A stretch of DNA of 32,713 bases from positions 1 to 32,713 of the forward strand of contig NZ_PPRG01000048.1 of NCBI RefSeq assembly GCF_002902625.1. Reading direction: 5' to 3'. This document shows, piece by piece, positions 1 through 9,591 of this stretch (position 1 is the stretch's first letter; the number at the start of each line of letters is the position of its first letter). Source of the stretch: Staphylococcus devriesei (GTDB lineage: Bacteria; Bacillota; Bacilli; Staphylococcales; Staphylococcaceae). The notes under the pieces were generated by a model, which was given only the letters and a program-made list of their open reading frames with translations, was not told the DNA's origin and ran no database searches. The position numbers were made by a program, and so were the translations under genes.

Positions 1-19
1 AGATGTGTATAAGAGACAG
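1..19. other. Nextera/Tn5 mosaic-end adapter remnant
   Basis: Bases 1-19 read AGATGTGTATAAGAGACAG, identical to the Tn5 mosaic-end sequence carried by Nextera library adapters. It is not expected in a staphylococcal chromosome and sits exactly at the contig edge, so it is residual adapter from library preparation. Genomic sequence probably begins at base 20. Confidence 0.96.
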
Positions 20-59
20 ATATTATTTAAAGCAACGTTGTGCATGATAATTATCAAAC

Positions 60-271
60 TTATGCTTGAAATTCTTCAGGAACTACTGGAGTGATTTTAC
101 CGCTAGCAATTTCTTCTAACGCTTCACCCACTGGCTTAGCTGAATGATAACCATTTAATAAAGCACTTTCAGGCTTTTCATCTAACTCACGTGCACGTTT
201 GGCTGCAGTTGTAGCAATTAGATATTTTGAATTGATTTGTGATTGTAACTGATTTAATGGTGGGTTTAACA

Positions 272-272
<1 letters not shown>
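60..272 (-). CDS. rpoZ: DNA-directed RNA polymerase omega subunit
   Basis: This 70-residue protein is the omega subunit, which binds the beta-prime C-terminus and helps RNA polymerase assemble. It shows the omega signature: the N-terminal segment ending SKYLIATTAAKRARELDE (about residues 15-32) and the following KPVGEALEEIASGKI. The length is normal for a Gram-positive omega. The ATG overlaps the gmk stop codon by one base (TAATG) and a GGAGG lies about 11 bases upstream, so translation is probably coupled to gmk. In related firmicutes coaBC follows rpoZ, but the contig stops 59 bases past this gene and no start for it is visible. Confidence 0.95.
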
Positions 273-898
<626 letters not shown>

Positions 899-989
899 TT
901 ACGACCTCTCTAAGCTATTCTTCTATTATTTAAATATAATATCACATTGTCGTTTGAATTGTATAGAGTGAGGTAGATAAACTTAACTC

Positions 990-1018
990 ATGACGCTATT
1001 ATTTTGCCATGTTACAAT
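990..1018 (+). promoter_or_regulatory. Probable sigma-A promoter of rqcH
   Basis: ATGACG (990-995) and TACAAT (1013-1018) are separated by 17 bases and lie about 35 bases before the rqcH start. A TATAAT overlapping at 1018-1023 is an alternative -10 box. The -35 match is only partial. Confidence 0.5.
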
Positions 1019-1053
1019 ATAATGAATGATTAAATTGAAGGTGGAAATTAATT

Positions 1054-2751
1054 ATGGCATATGATGGCTTATTCACGAGAAAAATGGTTGAATCATTACA
1101 ATTCTTAGTATCTGGAAGAATTCATAAAATCAACCAACCTGAAAATGATACAATCTTGATGGTAATTCGACAACAGCGTAAAAATCATACACTTCTATTA
1201 TCTATTCATCCTAGTTTTTCAAGAATGCATATCACTACAAAGAAATATGATAATCCATTCGATCCACCAATGTTTGCAAGGGTTTTTCGTAAACATTTAG
1301 AGGGTGGCATCATCAAAAATATTCGTCAAATTGGTAATGATCGCCATATTGAAATCGATGTTGAAAGTAAGGATGAAATTGGCGATACCATTTATCGTAC
1401 AGTTATCTTAGAAATTATGGGCAAGCATAGCAATTTATTATTAGTTGATGATAACTATAAGATTATTGAAGGATTTAAACACTTAACTCCAAATACAAAT
1501 CAATATCGTACTGTCATGCCAGGTTTCAAGTATGAAGCTCCTCCGACTCAGAATAAACTTAATCCTTTCGAAGTAAATGGTAAGGAAGCACTAAAATATA
1601 TTGATTTTAATGCTGGTAAGCTTGCTAAACAATTATTAAGCACATTTGAAGGATTCAGTCCTTTAATTACAAATGAGATTGTTGAGCGTTACCAATTTAT
1701 GACAACTGAAACATTACCTAAAGCATATGATGAAGTGATGGCTCAAATGCTTCAAACAGTGAAACCCATTTTCCATAAAAATCACGAAACTGGGAAAGAA
1801 GATTTCTATTTTATGAAATTAGAGCAATTTCATGATGATATGGTTGAATATGATTCATTGCATGAATTATTAGATCGCTATTATGATGCGCGCGGAGAAC
1901 GTGAACGCGTAAAACAACGTGCCAATGACTTAGTACGTTTCGTGCAACAACAATCACAAAAATATCAACATAAGTTAAGTAAATTAATTGATGAATATGA
2001 AAGTGCGAAGAATAAAGAGACGCAGCAATTATATGGAGAATTAATTACGGCTAATATTTACCGTATTCAACAGGGAGATGAATCGGTTACAGCTCTCAAC
2101 TATTACACTAATGAAGAAGTAACGATTCCTTTAAATCCAACTAAGTCTCCTTCAGTCAATGCGCAATATTATTACAAACAATATAATCGTATGAAAACGC
2201 GTGAACGTGAACTAACTCATCAAATTAAATTAACGCGTGAAAATATTGATTACTTTGCAAATATTGAACAACAACTCGAACATATTACTGTAGATGAAAT
2301 TGATGATATTCGAGATGAATTAGCTGAACAAGGCTTTATGAAGCAACGTAAAAATGTGAAGAAGAAAAAGAATGATAAAATTCAACTTCAGACTTATCTA
2401 TCTACTGACGGAGATACTATCTTAGTAGGTAAAAATAATAAACAAAATGACTACTTAACTAAGCATAAAGCACAAAAATCTCATCTATGGTTCCATACTA
2501 AAGATATTCCAGGCTCGCATGTGGTCATACTTAATGATGCCCCAAGTGAACAATCAATTAAGGAAGCTGCAATGTTGGCAGGCTATTTTTCTAAAGCAGG
2601 AAACTCAGGCCAAATCCCGGTAGATTATACAGAAATAAAAAATGTGCATAAACCTTCAGGTGCGAAGCCTGGATTTGTTACTTACGATAATCAAAAAACT
2701 TTATTTGCTACACCTGATTACGATCATATTCAACGTATGAAACAATCATAA
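1054..2751 (+). CDS. rqcH: RqcH, ribosome quality control factor (NFACT family, FbpA)
   Basis: RqcH binds obstructed 50S subunits carrying peptidyl-tRNA, recruits tRNA-Ala and adds C-terminal alanine tails that mark the nascent chain for proteolysis. Older annotations call it fibronectin-binding protein A. The 565-residue protein has an NFACT-N domain (about 1-170) with the functional Asp-Arg pair at D96-R97 inside IGNDRHIEIDV, a helical/coiled-coil middle (about 280-420) rich in Arg, Gln and Glu, and an NFACT-R domain (about 445-550) with the motif LWFHTKDIPGSHVVI. The start is supported by GAAGGTGGA nine bases upstream. It is one of only two genes I call on the plus strand; it diverges from gmk and ends at a strong hairpin shared with a convergent gene. 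Confidence 0.95.
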   Translation: MAYDGLFTRKMVESLQFLVSGRIHKINQPENDTILMVIRQQRKNHTLLLSIHPSFSRMHITTKKYDNPFDPPMFARVFRKHLEGGIIKNIRQIGNDRHIEIDVESKDEIGDTIYRTVILEIMGKHSNLLLVDDNYKIIEGFKHLTPNTNQYRTVMPGFKYEAPPTQNKLNPFEVNGKEALKYIDFNAGKLAKQLLSTFEGFSPLITNEIVERYQFMTTETLPKAYDEVMAQMLQTVKPIFHKNHETGKEDFYFMKLEQFHDDMVEYDSLHELLDRYYDARGERERVKQRANDLVRFVQQQSQKYQHKLSKLIDEYESAKNKETQQLYGELITANIYRIQQGDESVTALNYYTNEEVTIPLNPTKSPSVNAQYYYKQYNRMKTRERELTHQIKLTRENIDYFANIEQQLEHITVDEIDDIRDELAEQGFMKQRKNVKKKKNDKIQLQTYLSTDGDTILVGKNNKQNDYLTKHKAQKSHLWFHTKDIPGSHVVILNDAPSEQSIKEAAMLAGYFSKAGNSGQIPVDYTEIKNVHKPSGAKPGFVTYDNQKTLFATPDYDHIQRMKQS

Positions 2752-2757
2752 AATGAG

Positions 2758-2806
2758 AAAGGCTACGAAATCTAACATGACTCTAAAGATTTCGTAGCCT
2801 TTTTTC
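2758..2806 (+). terminator. Rho-independent terminator after rqcH, probably bidirectional
   Basis: A perfect 16-base inverted repeat (2758-2773 with 2787-2802, AAAGGCTACGAAATCT and its complement) has a 13-base loop. It runs directly into a T tract on the plus strand. It begins just after the rqcH stop and also sits 20 bases past the convergent VOC gene, although the minus-strand T tract is poorer. Confidence 0.93.
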
Positions 2807-2827
2807 ATTTATTTACATAACGTAAGA

Positions 2828-3232
2828 TTACTTTTCTGGCAATGCAAGTTGGAAGCTAACTCCAAATTTATCTTGAACCCAAGCAAATTCACGGAATGGA
2901 GGCATAGATGTTTTCGGCATCAAGATAGCACCTTCTTTTTTCAAACCACTAAATAATCGTTCCATTTCCATAGCATTATCAACAGTGATATATAATGAAA
3001 TTGATGGATTCATAGGTAATTCTTCACCGTTGTCGGCATCAATAGCCATAAAAACTTGACCATTTAAAGTGAAGATAGAATGTTGTACAGTACCTGGTGT
3101 ACCTGGACCTTCTTCATCATATTTGACCATCGTTAAGATTTCACTATTTTCAAATAGACTTGTATATAAGTTAATAGCTTCTTCAGCTTGATTATTAAAC
3201 ATTAAAAACGTCGTTATTTTAGGTATTTCCAC
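2828..3232 (-). CDS. VOC family protein (PhnB / 3-dmu-9 methyltransferase-like domain)
   Basis: This 134-residue single-domain protein belongs to the vicinal oxygen chelate superfamily, PhnB-like branch. It opens with ITTFLMFNNQAEEAINLYTSLF and has the characteristic GTVQHSIFTLNGQVFMAID, ISLYITVDN, and closing WVQDKFGVSFQLAL. Members are often annotated as 3-demethylubiquinone methyltransferases, but that activity is not established for this group and Staphylococcus makes menaquinone, so the substrate is unknown. The start is GTG at 3232 preceded by AGGGGG at a good distance; no better ATG exists nearby. It appears to be a single-gene unit converging on rqcH. Confidence 0.88.
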   Translation of the reverse strand: MEIPKITTFLMFNNQAEEAINLYTSLFENSEILTMVKYDEEGPGTPGTVQHSIFTLNGQVFMAIDADNGEELPMNPSISLYITVDNAMEMERLFSGLKKEGAILMPKTSMPPFREFAWVQDKFGVSFQLALPEK

Positions 3233-3364
3233 GGTAATCCCCCTATATATGTTTGTTTATTCACTACCTATTCTAAACTAATAATCTTTATTTTGAAAAA
3301 ATTTAAACGTCCTTTAATTCGAATTTATTAATTTTATTTACATATAAAGTAGTATCTTAATTTT

Positions 3365-3392
3365 TTGACTTATTTAGATTTACAGTTAAAAT
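3365..3392 (+). promoter_or_regulatory. Probable sigma-A promoter of the 27-residue peptide gene
   Basis: TTGACT (3365-3370), a 16-base spacer and TAAAAT (3387-3392) form a good vegetative promoter 32 bases before the start codon of the small ORF. Confidence 0.65.
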
Positions 3393-3423
3393 TAAATTAA
3401 AGTTTAACGGGAGGCTTTCGCTT

Positions 3424-3507
3424 ATGATGCATTTTATTATACCTATCTTAGCAATGCTTATTGTCTTATTTATTGGATGGATTCTTATTAAAATTTTTAT
3501 ACGTTAA
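3424..3507 (+). CDS. Small hydrophobic membrane peptide, 27 residues
   Basis: A 28-codon frame (including the stop) starts ATGATG and encodes a peptide beginning MMHFIIPILAMLIVLFIGWI and ending LIKIFIR. This is one membrane-spanning segment with two short basic residues at the C-terminus. The case for a real gene is CGGGAGG (3408-3414) nine bases before the ATG, a promoter directly upstream and a large stem-loop downstream. I do not recognise the family. The size and shape resemble type I toxin peptides and other staphylococcal small membrane proteins, but no antisense RNA is evident, and its function is unknown. It lies alone between two minus-strand genes. Confidence 0.68.
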   Translation: MMHFIIPILAMLIVLFIGWILIKIFIR

Positions 3508-3542
3508 GATTAGAGTTTATTAGGTTTAACTATAGATATATT

Positions 3543-3607
3543 AAAGTGGTACATGTTCGACCTCTTTTCCATTATTCTGGAAGATTTTGTCGTACATGTA
3601 CCACTTT
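3543..3607. terminator. Long stem-loop between convergent genes, possible bidirectional terminator
   Basis: Arms 3543-3561 and 3589-3607 pair at 18 of 19 positions (AAAGTGGTACATG at the base). The 27-base loop can extend the stem further with a bulge. It begins five bases past the stop of the 77-residue gene on the minus strand and 36 bases past the small peptide gene on the plus strand. The T tracts on both sides are interrupted, so termination strength is uncertain. Confidence 0.7.
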
Positions 3608-3612
3608 TGCAT

Positions 3613-3846
3613 TTAAATTTCACCTTTTTGCCGTAAACTTTCTTTCGCTTTTTTAAAGACATCACTTGTGTGTTTAAAGGCATCCATACTCACTTTTGAT
3701 TCTTTTGCACTCATTTTCTCAATACTATAATCTATTGAAATAGTTTGATCCGGCATTTTGAAATTGTCTTTTCTATATAAAAAATCATTAATGTGTTTCA
3801 TTTGAGTATAAAAAGTATTGCTTTCCCGTTCATTAGTCAATGGCAT
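3613..3846 (-). CDS. Conserved-looking hypothetical protein, 77 residues, end of pyr operon
   Basis: I do not recognise this family. The protein is small, hydrophilic and Lys/Ser-rich, with no signal peptide or membrane segment, and its second half (about residues 44-75) looks helical with alternating Lys, Ala and Ser. The ATG at 3846 has AAAAGGGG just upstream. It begins 23 bases after the pyrE stop with no terminator between, and the first strong hairpin follows its own stop, so it is probably co-transcribed with the pyrimidine genes. Position alone does not prove a role in pyrimidine metabolism. Confidence 0.8.
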   Translation of the reverse strand: MPLTNERESNTFYTQMKHINDFLYRKDNFKMPDQTISIDYSIEKMSAKESKVSMDAFKHTSDVFKKAKESLRQKGEI

Positions 3847-3869
3847 TGTCCCCTTTTAGACATAGCTTA

Positions 3870-4478
3870 TTACAAGTTGTCTCTCCAATCAACTAAAGTC
3901 TGAATGTCATCTTCTGAGATTTTACCTTCTTCACGTGCAACTTCAATTAACTCATTATAATTACTTAATGTATAAAAAGGTACATTAATATCTTTAAACA
4001 TTTGGTCTGCTTTAGCTAAGCCATAAGTAAAGATAGCTACTACGCCCAGTACATCTGCTCCTGCTTCTTGAAGCGCTTCAACTGCAGTTATAGATGAACC
4101 TCCTGTTGAAATTAAATCTTCAACAACAACAACTTTCTTGCCTTTACTTTGGGCACCTTCAATTTGATTTTGTTTACCATGACTTTTACTTTTAGAGCGT
4201 ACATAGTTCATTGGTAAATTTAATTGTTCAGAAATGTAAGCCGCATGTGGAATGCCAGCTGTTGCAGTACCTGAAATAATCTCAACATCGTCAAACTTTT
4301 CAGTAATAAGTTGGCTTAAACCATCACGAATTGCTCCACGTACTTCAGGATAACCTAATGTTACACGGTTATCACAATATATTGGAGATTTAATACCTGA
4401 GCTCCATGTAAATAAATCATTAGGTGATAAAGTCACTGCTTCAATATCTAATAACGATTTTGCAATTGCTTTTGCCAT
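3870..4478 (-). CDS. pyrE: Orotate phosphoribosyltransferase
   Basis: PyrE joins orotate to PRPP to give OMP, the fifth step of UMP synthesis. The 202-residue protein carries the PRPP-binding signature [14 protein letters not shown] at residues 116-129 and the catalytic-loop segment [15 protein letters not shown] around 94-108, with two Lys and a His available. The length is normal. The ATG is one base after the pyrF stop and only a weak Shine-Dalgarno (TTAGG) precedes it, which points to translational coupling with pyrF. It is the last recognised biosynthetic gene of the operon. Confidence 0.96.
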   Translation of the reverse strand: MAKAIAKSLLDIEAVTLSPNDLFTWSSGIKSPIYCDNRVTLGYPEVRGAIRDGLSQLITEKFDDVEIISGTATAGIPHAAYISEQLNLPMNYVRSKSKSHGKQNQIEGAQSKGKKVVVVEDLISTGGSSITAVEALQEAGADVLGVVAIFTYGLAKADQMFKDINVPFYTLSNYNELIEVAREEGKISEDDIQTLVDWRDNL

Positions 4479-4479
4479 G

Positions 4480-5172
4480 TTAACCTAACCAACTTTCCTT
4501 AATATTTGTATAGCTTTCTACTGGATTATCACTTTGTGTGATTGGTCGCCCTACTACGATATGTGTAGCCCCTAATTGTTTAGCATCTTCAGGTGTAGTG
4601 ATACGTTTTTGATCATCTACAGCTGCCCCTTGTGGTCGAATACCTGGTGTGACTTTTAAAAAGTCTGCCCCTAACTCATTCGTTAATAATTTTGCTTCTA
4701 ATGGTGAACATACTACACCATCTAAGCCTGCTTGTTGCGTTAATTTAGCATAATTCAATACTGCTTCTTCAATGGTTGTTTGAATGTTTTGCTCATTGTG
4801 TAACATTTCTTCTGTAGTAGATGTTAACTGAGTTACAGCAATGATTTTAGTATGCTTACTATATTTTTTAAGTCCTCTTACCGCGCCTTTCATCATTTCT
4901 ACTCCACCTGCAGCATGAACATTTACTAAATCGACTTCTAATTTTCCTAGACCTTCCATCGCTTTTTCAACCGTATTTGGAATATCATGCAACTTAAGGT
5001 CTAAAAATATATCGTGGCCTCGTGTTTTAATTGATTTAATTAGCTCTGGTCCTGCTTGATAGAACAATTCCATTCCAATCTTTACAAATAAAGGCTCATT
5101 AAATTGATCGAGAAAAGCATTAACTTTATCAGCCGACTCAAAATCTAAAGCTATAATTGGTAAATCTCTCAT
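4480..5172 (-). CDS. pyrF: Orotidine 5'-phosphate decarboxylase
   Basis: PyrF decarboxylates OMP to UMP, the last step of de novo synthesis. The 230-residue protein has the family signature DLKLHDIP at residues 58-65, giving the catalytic Asp58, Lys60 and Asp63, and the phosphate-binding end [11 protein letters not shown] near the C-terminus. AAAGGAG lies nine bases before the ATG. Unlike the tightly packed neighbours it is separated from carB by 151 bases holding a long hairpin. In Bacillus pyrK and pyrD occupy that place; both are absent here. Confidence 0.97.
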   Translation of the reverse strand: MRDLPIIALDFESADKVNAFLDQFNEPLFVKIGMELFYQAGPELIKSIKTRGHDIFLDLKLHDIPNTVEKAMEGLGKLEVDLVNVHAAGGVEMMKGAVRGLKKYSKHTKIIAVTQLTSTTEEMLHNEQNIQTTIEEAVLNYAKLTQQAGLDGVVCSPLEAKLLTNELGADFLKVTPGIRPQGAAVDDQKRITTPEDAKQLGATHIVVGRPITQSDNPVESYTNIKESWLG

Positions 5173-5211
5173 TTAAGTAACTCCTTTGCAGAAATAAAAT
5201 CTAGCATATAC

Positions 5212-5292
5212 AAATATGTAAGGAGGTTGCGTTATTAATGATTTAAGTTTTGTATAAACAAATAATGAACCAACCTTACCTTACATGTATTT
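5212..5292 (-). promoter_or_regulatory. Long imperfect hairpin in the carB-pyrF spacer
   Basis: In the minus-strand transcript, AAAT(AC)ATGTAAGG near 5292-5279 pairs with CCTTACATATTT near 5223-5212, and the adjacent AGGTTG pairs with CAACCT. A small inner TTTGT/ACAAA hairpin forms at the tip. There is no T tract, so this is not an ordinary terminator. The CCTCCTTA in the 3' arm is complementary to Shine-Dalgarno sequences, including the AAGGAG of pyrF about 40 bases downstream. It could be an mRNA-processing or stability element or a translational control; its role is inferred only. Confidence 0.5.
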
Positions 5293-5323
5293 CAATTGTT
5301 GTCTATCCTACTTTATTTCCATA

Positions 5324-8300
5324 TTACATATTTCTCATTGAAAATGTCATACTTTCTATAACATTCGTTAAAGCACTAGCTGTATCAAGTGAAGTTAAAC
5401 AAGGTACGCCATTTTCAACAGTTGTTCGACGAATTTGGAAACCGTCTCTTTCAACCTCTTTACCTTTAGTCATTGTATTAATAACAATTTGTACTTCCCC
5501 ATTTTGGATACGAGTTAGTAAATCATTTTCTCCACCAATTTTGCCTACAACTTCAGCTGGAATATTGTGTTCATTTAATTTTTCTGCTGTGCCTTGTGTA
5601 GCTAAAACTTTATAACCCACTTCATTTAAGCGATGTGCAATTTTCACAATTTCTTCTTTATCTTTGTCACTTACTGTGATTAAAACAGTACCGTGATCTT
5701 TAACTTCTACGCCACTACCTACTAAACCTTTGTATAAAGCTTTCTCTAATGTAAGATCTTTACCCATAACTTCACCGGTAGATTTCATTTCAGGTCCAAG
5801 CGTCACGTCTACATTTTTTAATTTATTAAAGCTGAATACAGGTGCTTTAACAAATACGCCTTCTGAATATGGTTGAACACCTTGTTTATATCCTAAATCT
5901 TTAAGTTTTGTACCCATAATTGCTTGCATCGCAAGTTGTGCCATTTGAATATCTGTAATTTTACTTAAGAATGGGACCGTACGACTTGCACGTGGGTTTA
6001 CTTCTAATACATATACGCCGTCATGTGCAATAACAAATTGAATGTTTATTAATCCAACAATGTTAAGTCCTTTAGCTAACTTAATTGTATAATCTTCTAG
6101 AGTATTGAGATCTTCTTGGCTAAGTGTTTGTGGTGGATATACTGCAATAGAGTCACCACTATGAACACCTGCACGTTCAATATGTTCCATAATACCTGGA
6201 ATAATGACTGTTTCATCATCAGAAATAGCATCAACTTCAATTTCTTTACCTGTTAAGTATCTATCTACTAATACAGGATGCTCTGGACTAGCCTTTACAG
6301 CTTGTTCCATGTAATTTTCTAGTTCTGCATCGCTATTAACAATTTCCATAGCACGACCACCTAGTACATATGATGGTCTTACGACTACTGGATAGCCAAT
6401 TTCACGCGCATTTTCAAGAGCTTCTTTAGGAGATGTAGCCGTTTTACCTTTAGGTTGGGGAACATCAATAGTATGCAATAGTGCCTCAAATTCTTTTCTG
6501 TCTTCTGCACGATTTAGATCTTCTAATGTAGTCCCTAGGATTTGAACGCCGTGTTTTGCTAATTTATCAGCTAAGTTAATGGCTGTTTGTCCACCAAATT
6601 GTACAACCACACCTTTAGGTTGTTCTAAATTGATAATGTTCATTACATCTTCTTCAGTTAATGGTTCAAAGTATAATTTATCTGAAATTGAAAAGTCTGT
6701 TGATACAGTTTCAGGGTTATTATTAACGATGATTGCTTCATAACCTGCATTTTGTATAGCCCATACCGCATGGACAGTAGCATAATCGAATTCTACCCCT
6801 TGTCCGATTCTAATTGGTCCAGATCCAAGAACTAAAATCTTCTCTTTTTCTGTGACAATAGACTCGTTTTGAGTTTCATACGTACCATAATAATATGGTG
6901 TAGTAGATTCAAACTCTGCAGCACATGTATCTACCATTTTATATACCGGTTTAATATCATGCTGTTGACGTAATTGATAAACCTCTTCTTCCGTCATACC
7001 AAAACGGTGCGCTATTACTTTATCACTAAAGCCATAGTCTTTAGCATATTTAAGATATTCTAAATCTCCTGCATGCTCTTTTAATTCATGTTCAATATTA
7101 ATAATGTTCTGGAATTTATTTAAGAAGAAATAGTCAATTTTCGTCATATTATGTATTTCTTCCAATGTTGTGCCACGACGGATGGCTTCACCAATAAAGA
7201 ATAAACGCTCGTCATCTTGATGGCTTATGCATTCTTTAATGTAATCAATATCAAAACTTTCGCCATTTGGTAATCCTAAATGGTGCACGCCATATTCTAA
7301 TGAACGTATTGCTTTTAATAATGACTCTTCATACGTACGTCCAATCGCCATTACTTCACCGGTAGCTTTCATTTGTGTACCTAATTCTCGTTCACCTTTT
7401 TCAAATTTATCAAATGGGAAACGAGGAATTTTAGAAATAACATAATCCAATGTTGGTTCGAATGCGGCGTATGAAGTACCAGTAATAGGGTTCAACATTT
7501 CATCAAGCGTTAAATCAACTGCTATTTTCGCTGCTAGTTTAGCAATTGGATAACCTGTCGCCTTAGAAGCTAAAGCCGATGAACGCGACACACGTGGGTT
7601 AACTTCGATAATATAATAATTTAATGAATAAGGATCTAATGCTAATTGAACATTACAGCCACCTTCGATGCCTAATGCTCTAATTACTTTAAGTGAAACA
7701 TCTCTTAACATTTGATATTCAACATCTGATAGTGTTTGACTTGGCGCTACTACAATTGAATCTCCCGTATGAATACCTACTGGATCGATATTTTCCATAT
7801 TACATACAACAATTGCATTATCATTTTTATCGCGCATTACTTCATATTCAATTTCCTTAAAGCCGGCAATAGATTTTTCAATTAAACATTGAGTAGCTGG
7901 GCTATAATGTAAACCGTTACTTACTACTTCCTTCAATTCTTCGTCATTGTAACAGATACCACCACCAGTACCACCCATTGTAAATGCTGGTCTAACGATT
8001 AAGGGATAGCCCACTTGTTCTTTAAATTTAAAAGCTTGTTCAACTGTAATTACGATATCACTCTCAGGTACAGGCACATTTAAATCATTCATTAGCGTTC
8101 TGAATAACTCTCTATCCTCAGCTTGTTGGATAGACTCTAGTTCTGTTCCAAGTAGTTTAACGTTATTTGCTTTTAACACACCACTATCATGTAATTGAAT
8201 AGCCATGTTTAAACCTGTTTGACCACCTAAAGTAGGTAGTAAGGCATCTGGTTGTTCTTTACGAATAATGCGTGCAATAAAGTCATGAGTTAACGGTTCG

Positions 8301-8497
8301 ATATAAACTTTATCGGCAATTTCTTTATCTGTCATGATTGTCGCAGGATTTGAATTCACTAAGATAACTCGATAGCCTTCTTCTTTAAGCGCTAAACACG
8401 CTTGTGTACCAGCATAGTCGAATTCTGCAGCTTGTCCAATAATTATCGGACCCGAACCAATTACTAGAATAGTTTGAATATCGTCACGTTTAGGCAT
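5324..8497 (-). CDS. carB: Carbamoyl phosphate synthase large subunit
   Basis: CarB makes carbamoyl phosphate from bicarbonate, two ATP and ammonia delivered from CarA. The 1057-residue chain shows the internal duplication of the family: two ATP-grasp halves (about 1-400 and 555-935), each opening with a nucleotide-binding ILVIGSGP or ILVLGSGP motif and EFDYA, an oligomerisation region between them, and a C-terminal MGS-like allosteric domain (about 936-1057) that in homologs binds UMP and other effectors. The ATG at 8497 overlaps the end of carA by eight bases and is preceded by AAAGGAG. The gene is full length with no frameshift. Confidence 0.98.
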   Translation of the reverse strand: MPKRDDIQTILVIGSGPIIIGQAAEFDYAGTQACLALKEEGYRVILVNSNPATIMTDKEIADKVYIEPLTHDFIARIIRKEQPDALLPTLGGQTGLNMAIQLHDSGVLKANNVKLLGTELESIQQAEDRELFRTLMNDLNVPVPESDIVITVEQAFKFKEQVGYPLIVRPAFTMGGTGGGICYNDEELKEVVSNGLHYSPATQCLIEKSIAGFKEIEYEVMRDKNDNAIVVCNMENIDPVGIHTGDSIVVAPSQTLSDVEYQMLRDVSLKVIRALGIEGGCNVQLALDPYSLNYYIIEVNPRVSRSSALASKATGYPIAKLAAKIAVDLTLDEMLNPITGTSYAAFEPTLDYVISKIPRFPFDKFEKGERELGTQMKATGEVMAIGRTYEESLLKAIRSLEYGVHHLGLPNGESFDIDYIKECISHQDDERLFFIGEAIRRGTTLEEIHNMTKIDYFFLNKFQNIINIEHELKEHAGDLEYLKYAKDYGFSDKVIAHRFGMTEEEVYQLRQQHDIKPVYKMVDTCAAEFESTTPYYYGTYETQNESIVTEKEKILVLGSGPIRIGQGVEFDYATVHAVWAIQNAGYEAIIVNNNPETVSTDFSISDKLYFEPLTEEDVMNIINLEQPKGVVVQFGGQTAINLADKLAKHGVQILGTTLEDLNRAEDRKEFEALLHTIDVPQPKGKTATSPKEALENAREIGYPVVVRPSYVLGGRAMEIVNSDAELENYMEQAVKASPEHPVLVDRYLTGKEIEVDAISDDETVIIPGIMEHIERAGVHSGDSIAVYPPQTLSQEDLNTLEDYTIKLAKGLNIVGLINIQFVIAHDGVYVLEVNPRASRTVPFLSKITDIQMAQLAMQAIMGTKLKDLGYKQGVQPYSEGVFVKAPVFSFNKLKNVDVTLGPEMKSTGEVMGKDLTLEKALYKGLVGSGVEVKDHGTVLITVSDKDKEEIVKIAHRLNEVGYKVLATQGTAEKLNEHNIPAEVVGKIGGENDLLTRIQNGEVQIVINTMTKGKEVERDGFQIRRTTVENGVPCLTSLDTASALTNVIESMTFSMRNM

Positions 8498-9590
8498 TGA
8501 TAGTATGCTCCTTTTCTTTAAATTCCTTCATCATTGTTAAGAACTCATCAAATAAATAGTTTGAATCACTTGGGCCTGGTCTTGCTTCAGGATGATATTG
8601 TACTGAAAATGCCGGTAATTTTTTATGTTTTAAACCTTCTACAGTGCCGTCATTTAAAGCAATATGTGTGATTTCTAAGTCTGTATCTGCTAGTGAATCT
8701 TTATCGATTGCATAGCCATGGTTTTGACTCGTGATATCAACTTTGCCAGTACGTAAATCTTTAACAGGATGATTAGCACCACGGTGACCGAATTTCATTT
8801 TGAATGATTTAGCACCTTGAGATAGTGCGAATAATTGGTGTCCTAGACAAATTCCGAAGAAAGGAACCTTACCTAAAATACCGTTAATCATATCTAAAGC
8901 TACTTTAACTTCATCAGGATCTCCAGGACCATTTGATAACATTACACCATCAGGAGATAATGCTAAAATTTGTTCTGCAGTAGTATCGTAAGGGATTACT
9001 GTTACGTTACATCCTCTTAGATTTAACTCACGTACGATGTTTTGCTTTTTACCGAAATCTAATAGTACAACGCTTAAATCTGAACCAGTAGATACGTAAG
9101 GCGTTTTAGTTGATACTGTAGTAACTTCATAACGAGGTAATTCGACAGTTTTCAAATTAGCTGCTAATTGCTCAATTTCTTCTTTATTATCTGTGAATCC
9201 AGCTTTTAAAACACCATGTTCTCTGATTTTACGTGTGATACTACGTGTATCTACACCAGAAATACCAGGAACATTATATTGTACAAGTACTTCATGTAAT
9301 GTTTTTTGTTTTCTAAAGTTACTAGGATGTGTGCTAGCTTCTTTAACTACTACACCATTTAGCGTTGGTGTAAGTGTTTCAAAGTCGTCTCTATTAATAC
9401 CATAGTTTCCGATTAAAGGATACGTGAATGTAATAATTTGACCTGTATATGAAGGGTCTGAAATTGTTTCTTGATATCCTGTCATTGCAGTATTAAACAC
9501 AATTTCCCCAATAGATAAATCATCAGAACCTAATTTATAACCCTCATAATATGTTCCATCTTCTAAAACAAGATAACGTCGTTCGAACAT
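8490..9590 (-). CDS. carA: Carbamoyl phosphate synthase small subunit (glutaminase)
   Basis: CarA hydrolyses glutamine and channels ammonia to CarB. I place the start at the ATG at 9590 ([17 protein letters not shown]), giving 366 residues, because AAGGAGG lies about eight bases before it. The frame stays open 12 codons further upstream, but that would run into pyrC and lacks a ribosome site. The N-terminal CPSase domain (about 1-150) is followed by a class I glutamine amidotransferase domain with the nucleophile Cys248 in FFGICLGHQ and the His-Glu pair in [12 protein letters not shown]. It starts one base after the pyrC stop. Confidence 0.97.
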   Translation of the reverse strand: MFERRYLVLEDGTYYEGYKLGSDDLSIGEIVFNTAMTGYQETISDPSYTGQIITFTYPLIGNYGINRDDFETLTPTLNGVVVKEASTHPSNFRKQKTLHEVLVQYNVPGISGVDTRSITRKIREHGVLKAGFTDNKEEIEQLAANLKTVELPRYEVTTVSTKTPYVSTGSDLSVVLLDFGKKQNIVRELNLRGCNVTVIPYDTTAEQILALSPDGVMLSNGPGDPDEVKVALDMINGILGKVPFFGICLGHQLFALSQGAKSFKMKFGHRGANHPVKDLRTGKVDITSQNHGYAIDKDSLADTDLEITHIALNDGTVEGLKHKKLPAFSVQYHPEARPGPSDSNYLFDEFLTMMKEFKEKEHTINA

Positions 9591-9591
9591 C

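Noticed and set aside
1..19. Possible Tn5-type transposon end at the contig edge
   Set aside because: The match is to the engineered mosaic end and lies exactly at base 1 with no transposase or target duplication; adapter carry-over explains it.
3424..3507. Assigning the small peptide to the Fst/TxpA type I toxin family
   Set aside because: The size and single helix fit, but the family's sequence pattern is not clearly present and no overlapping antisense promoter is evident.
5250..5615. Plus-strand open frame of 121 codons
   Set aside because: It lies mostly antisense to the end of carB, has no ribosome site and no recognisable protein; the carB reading is certain.
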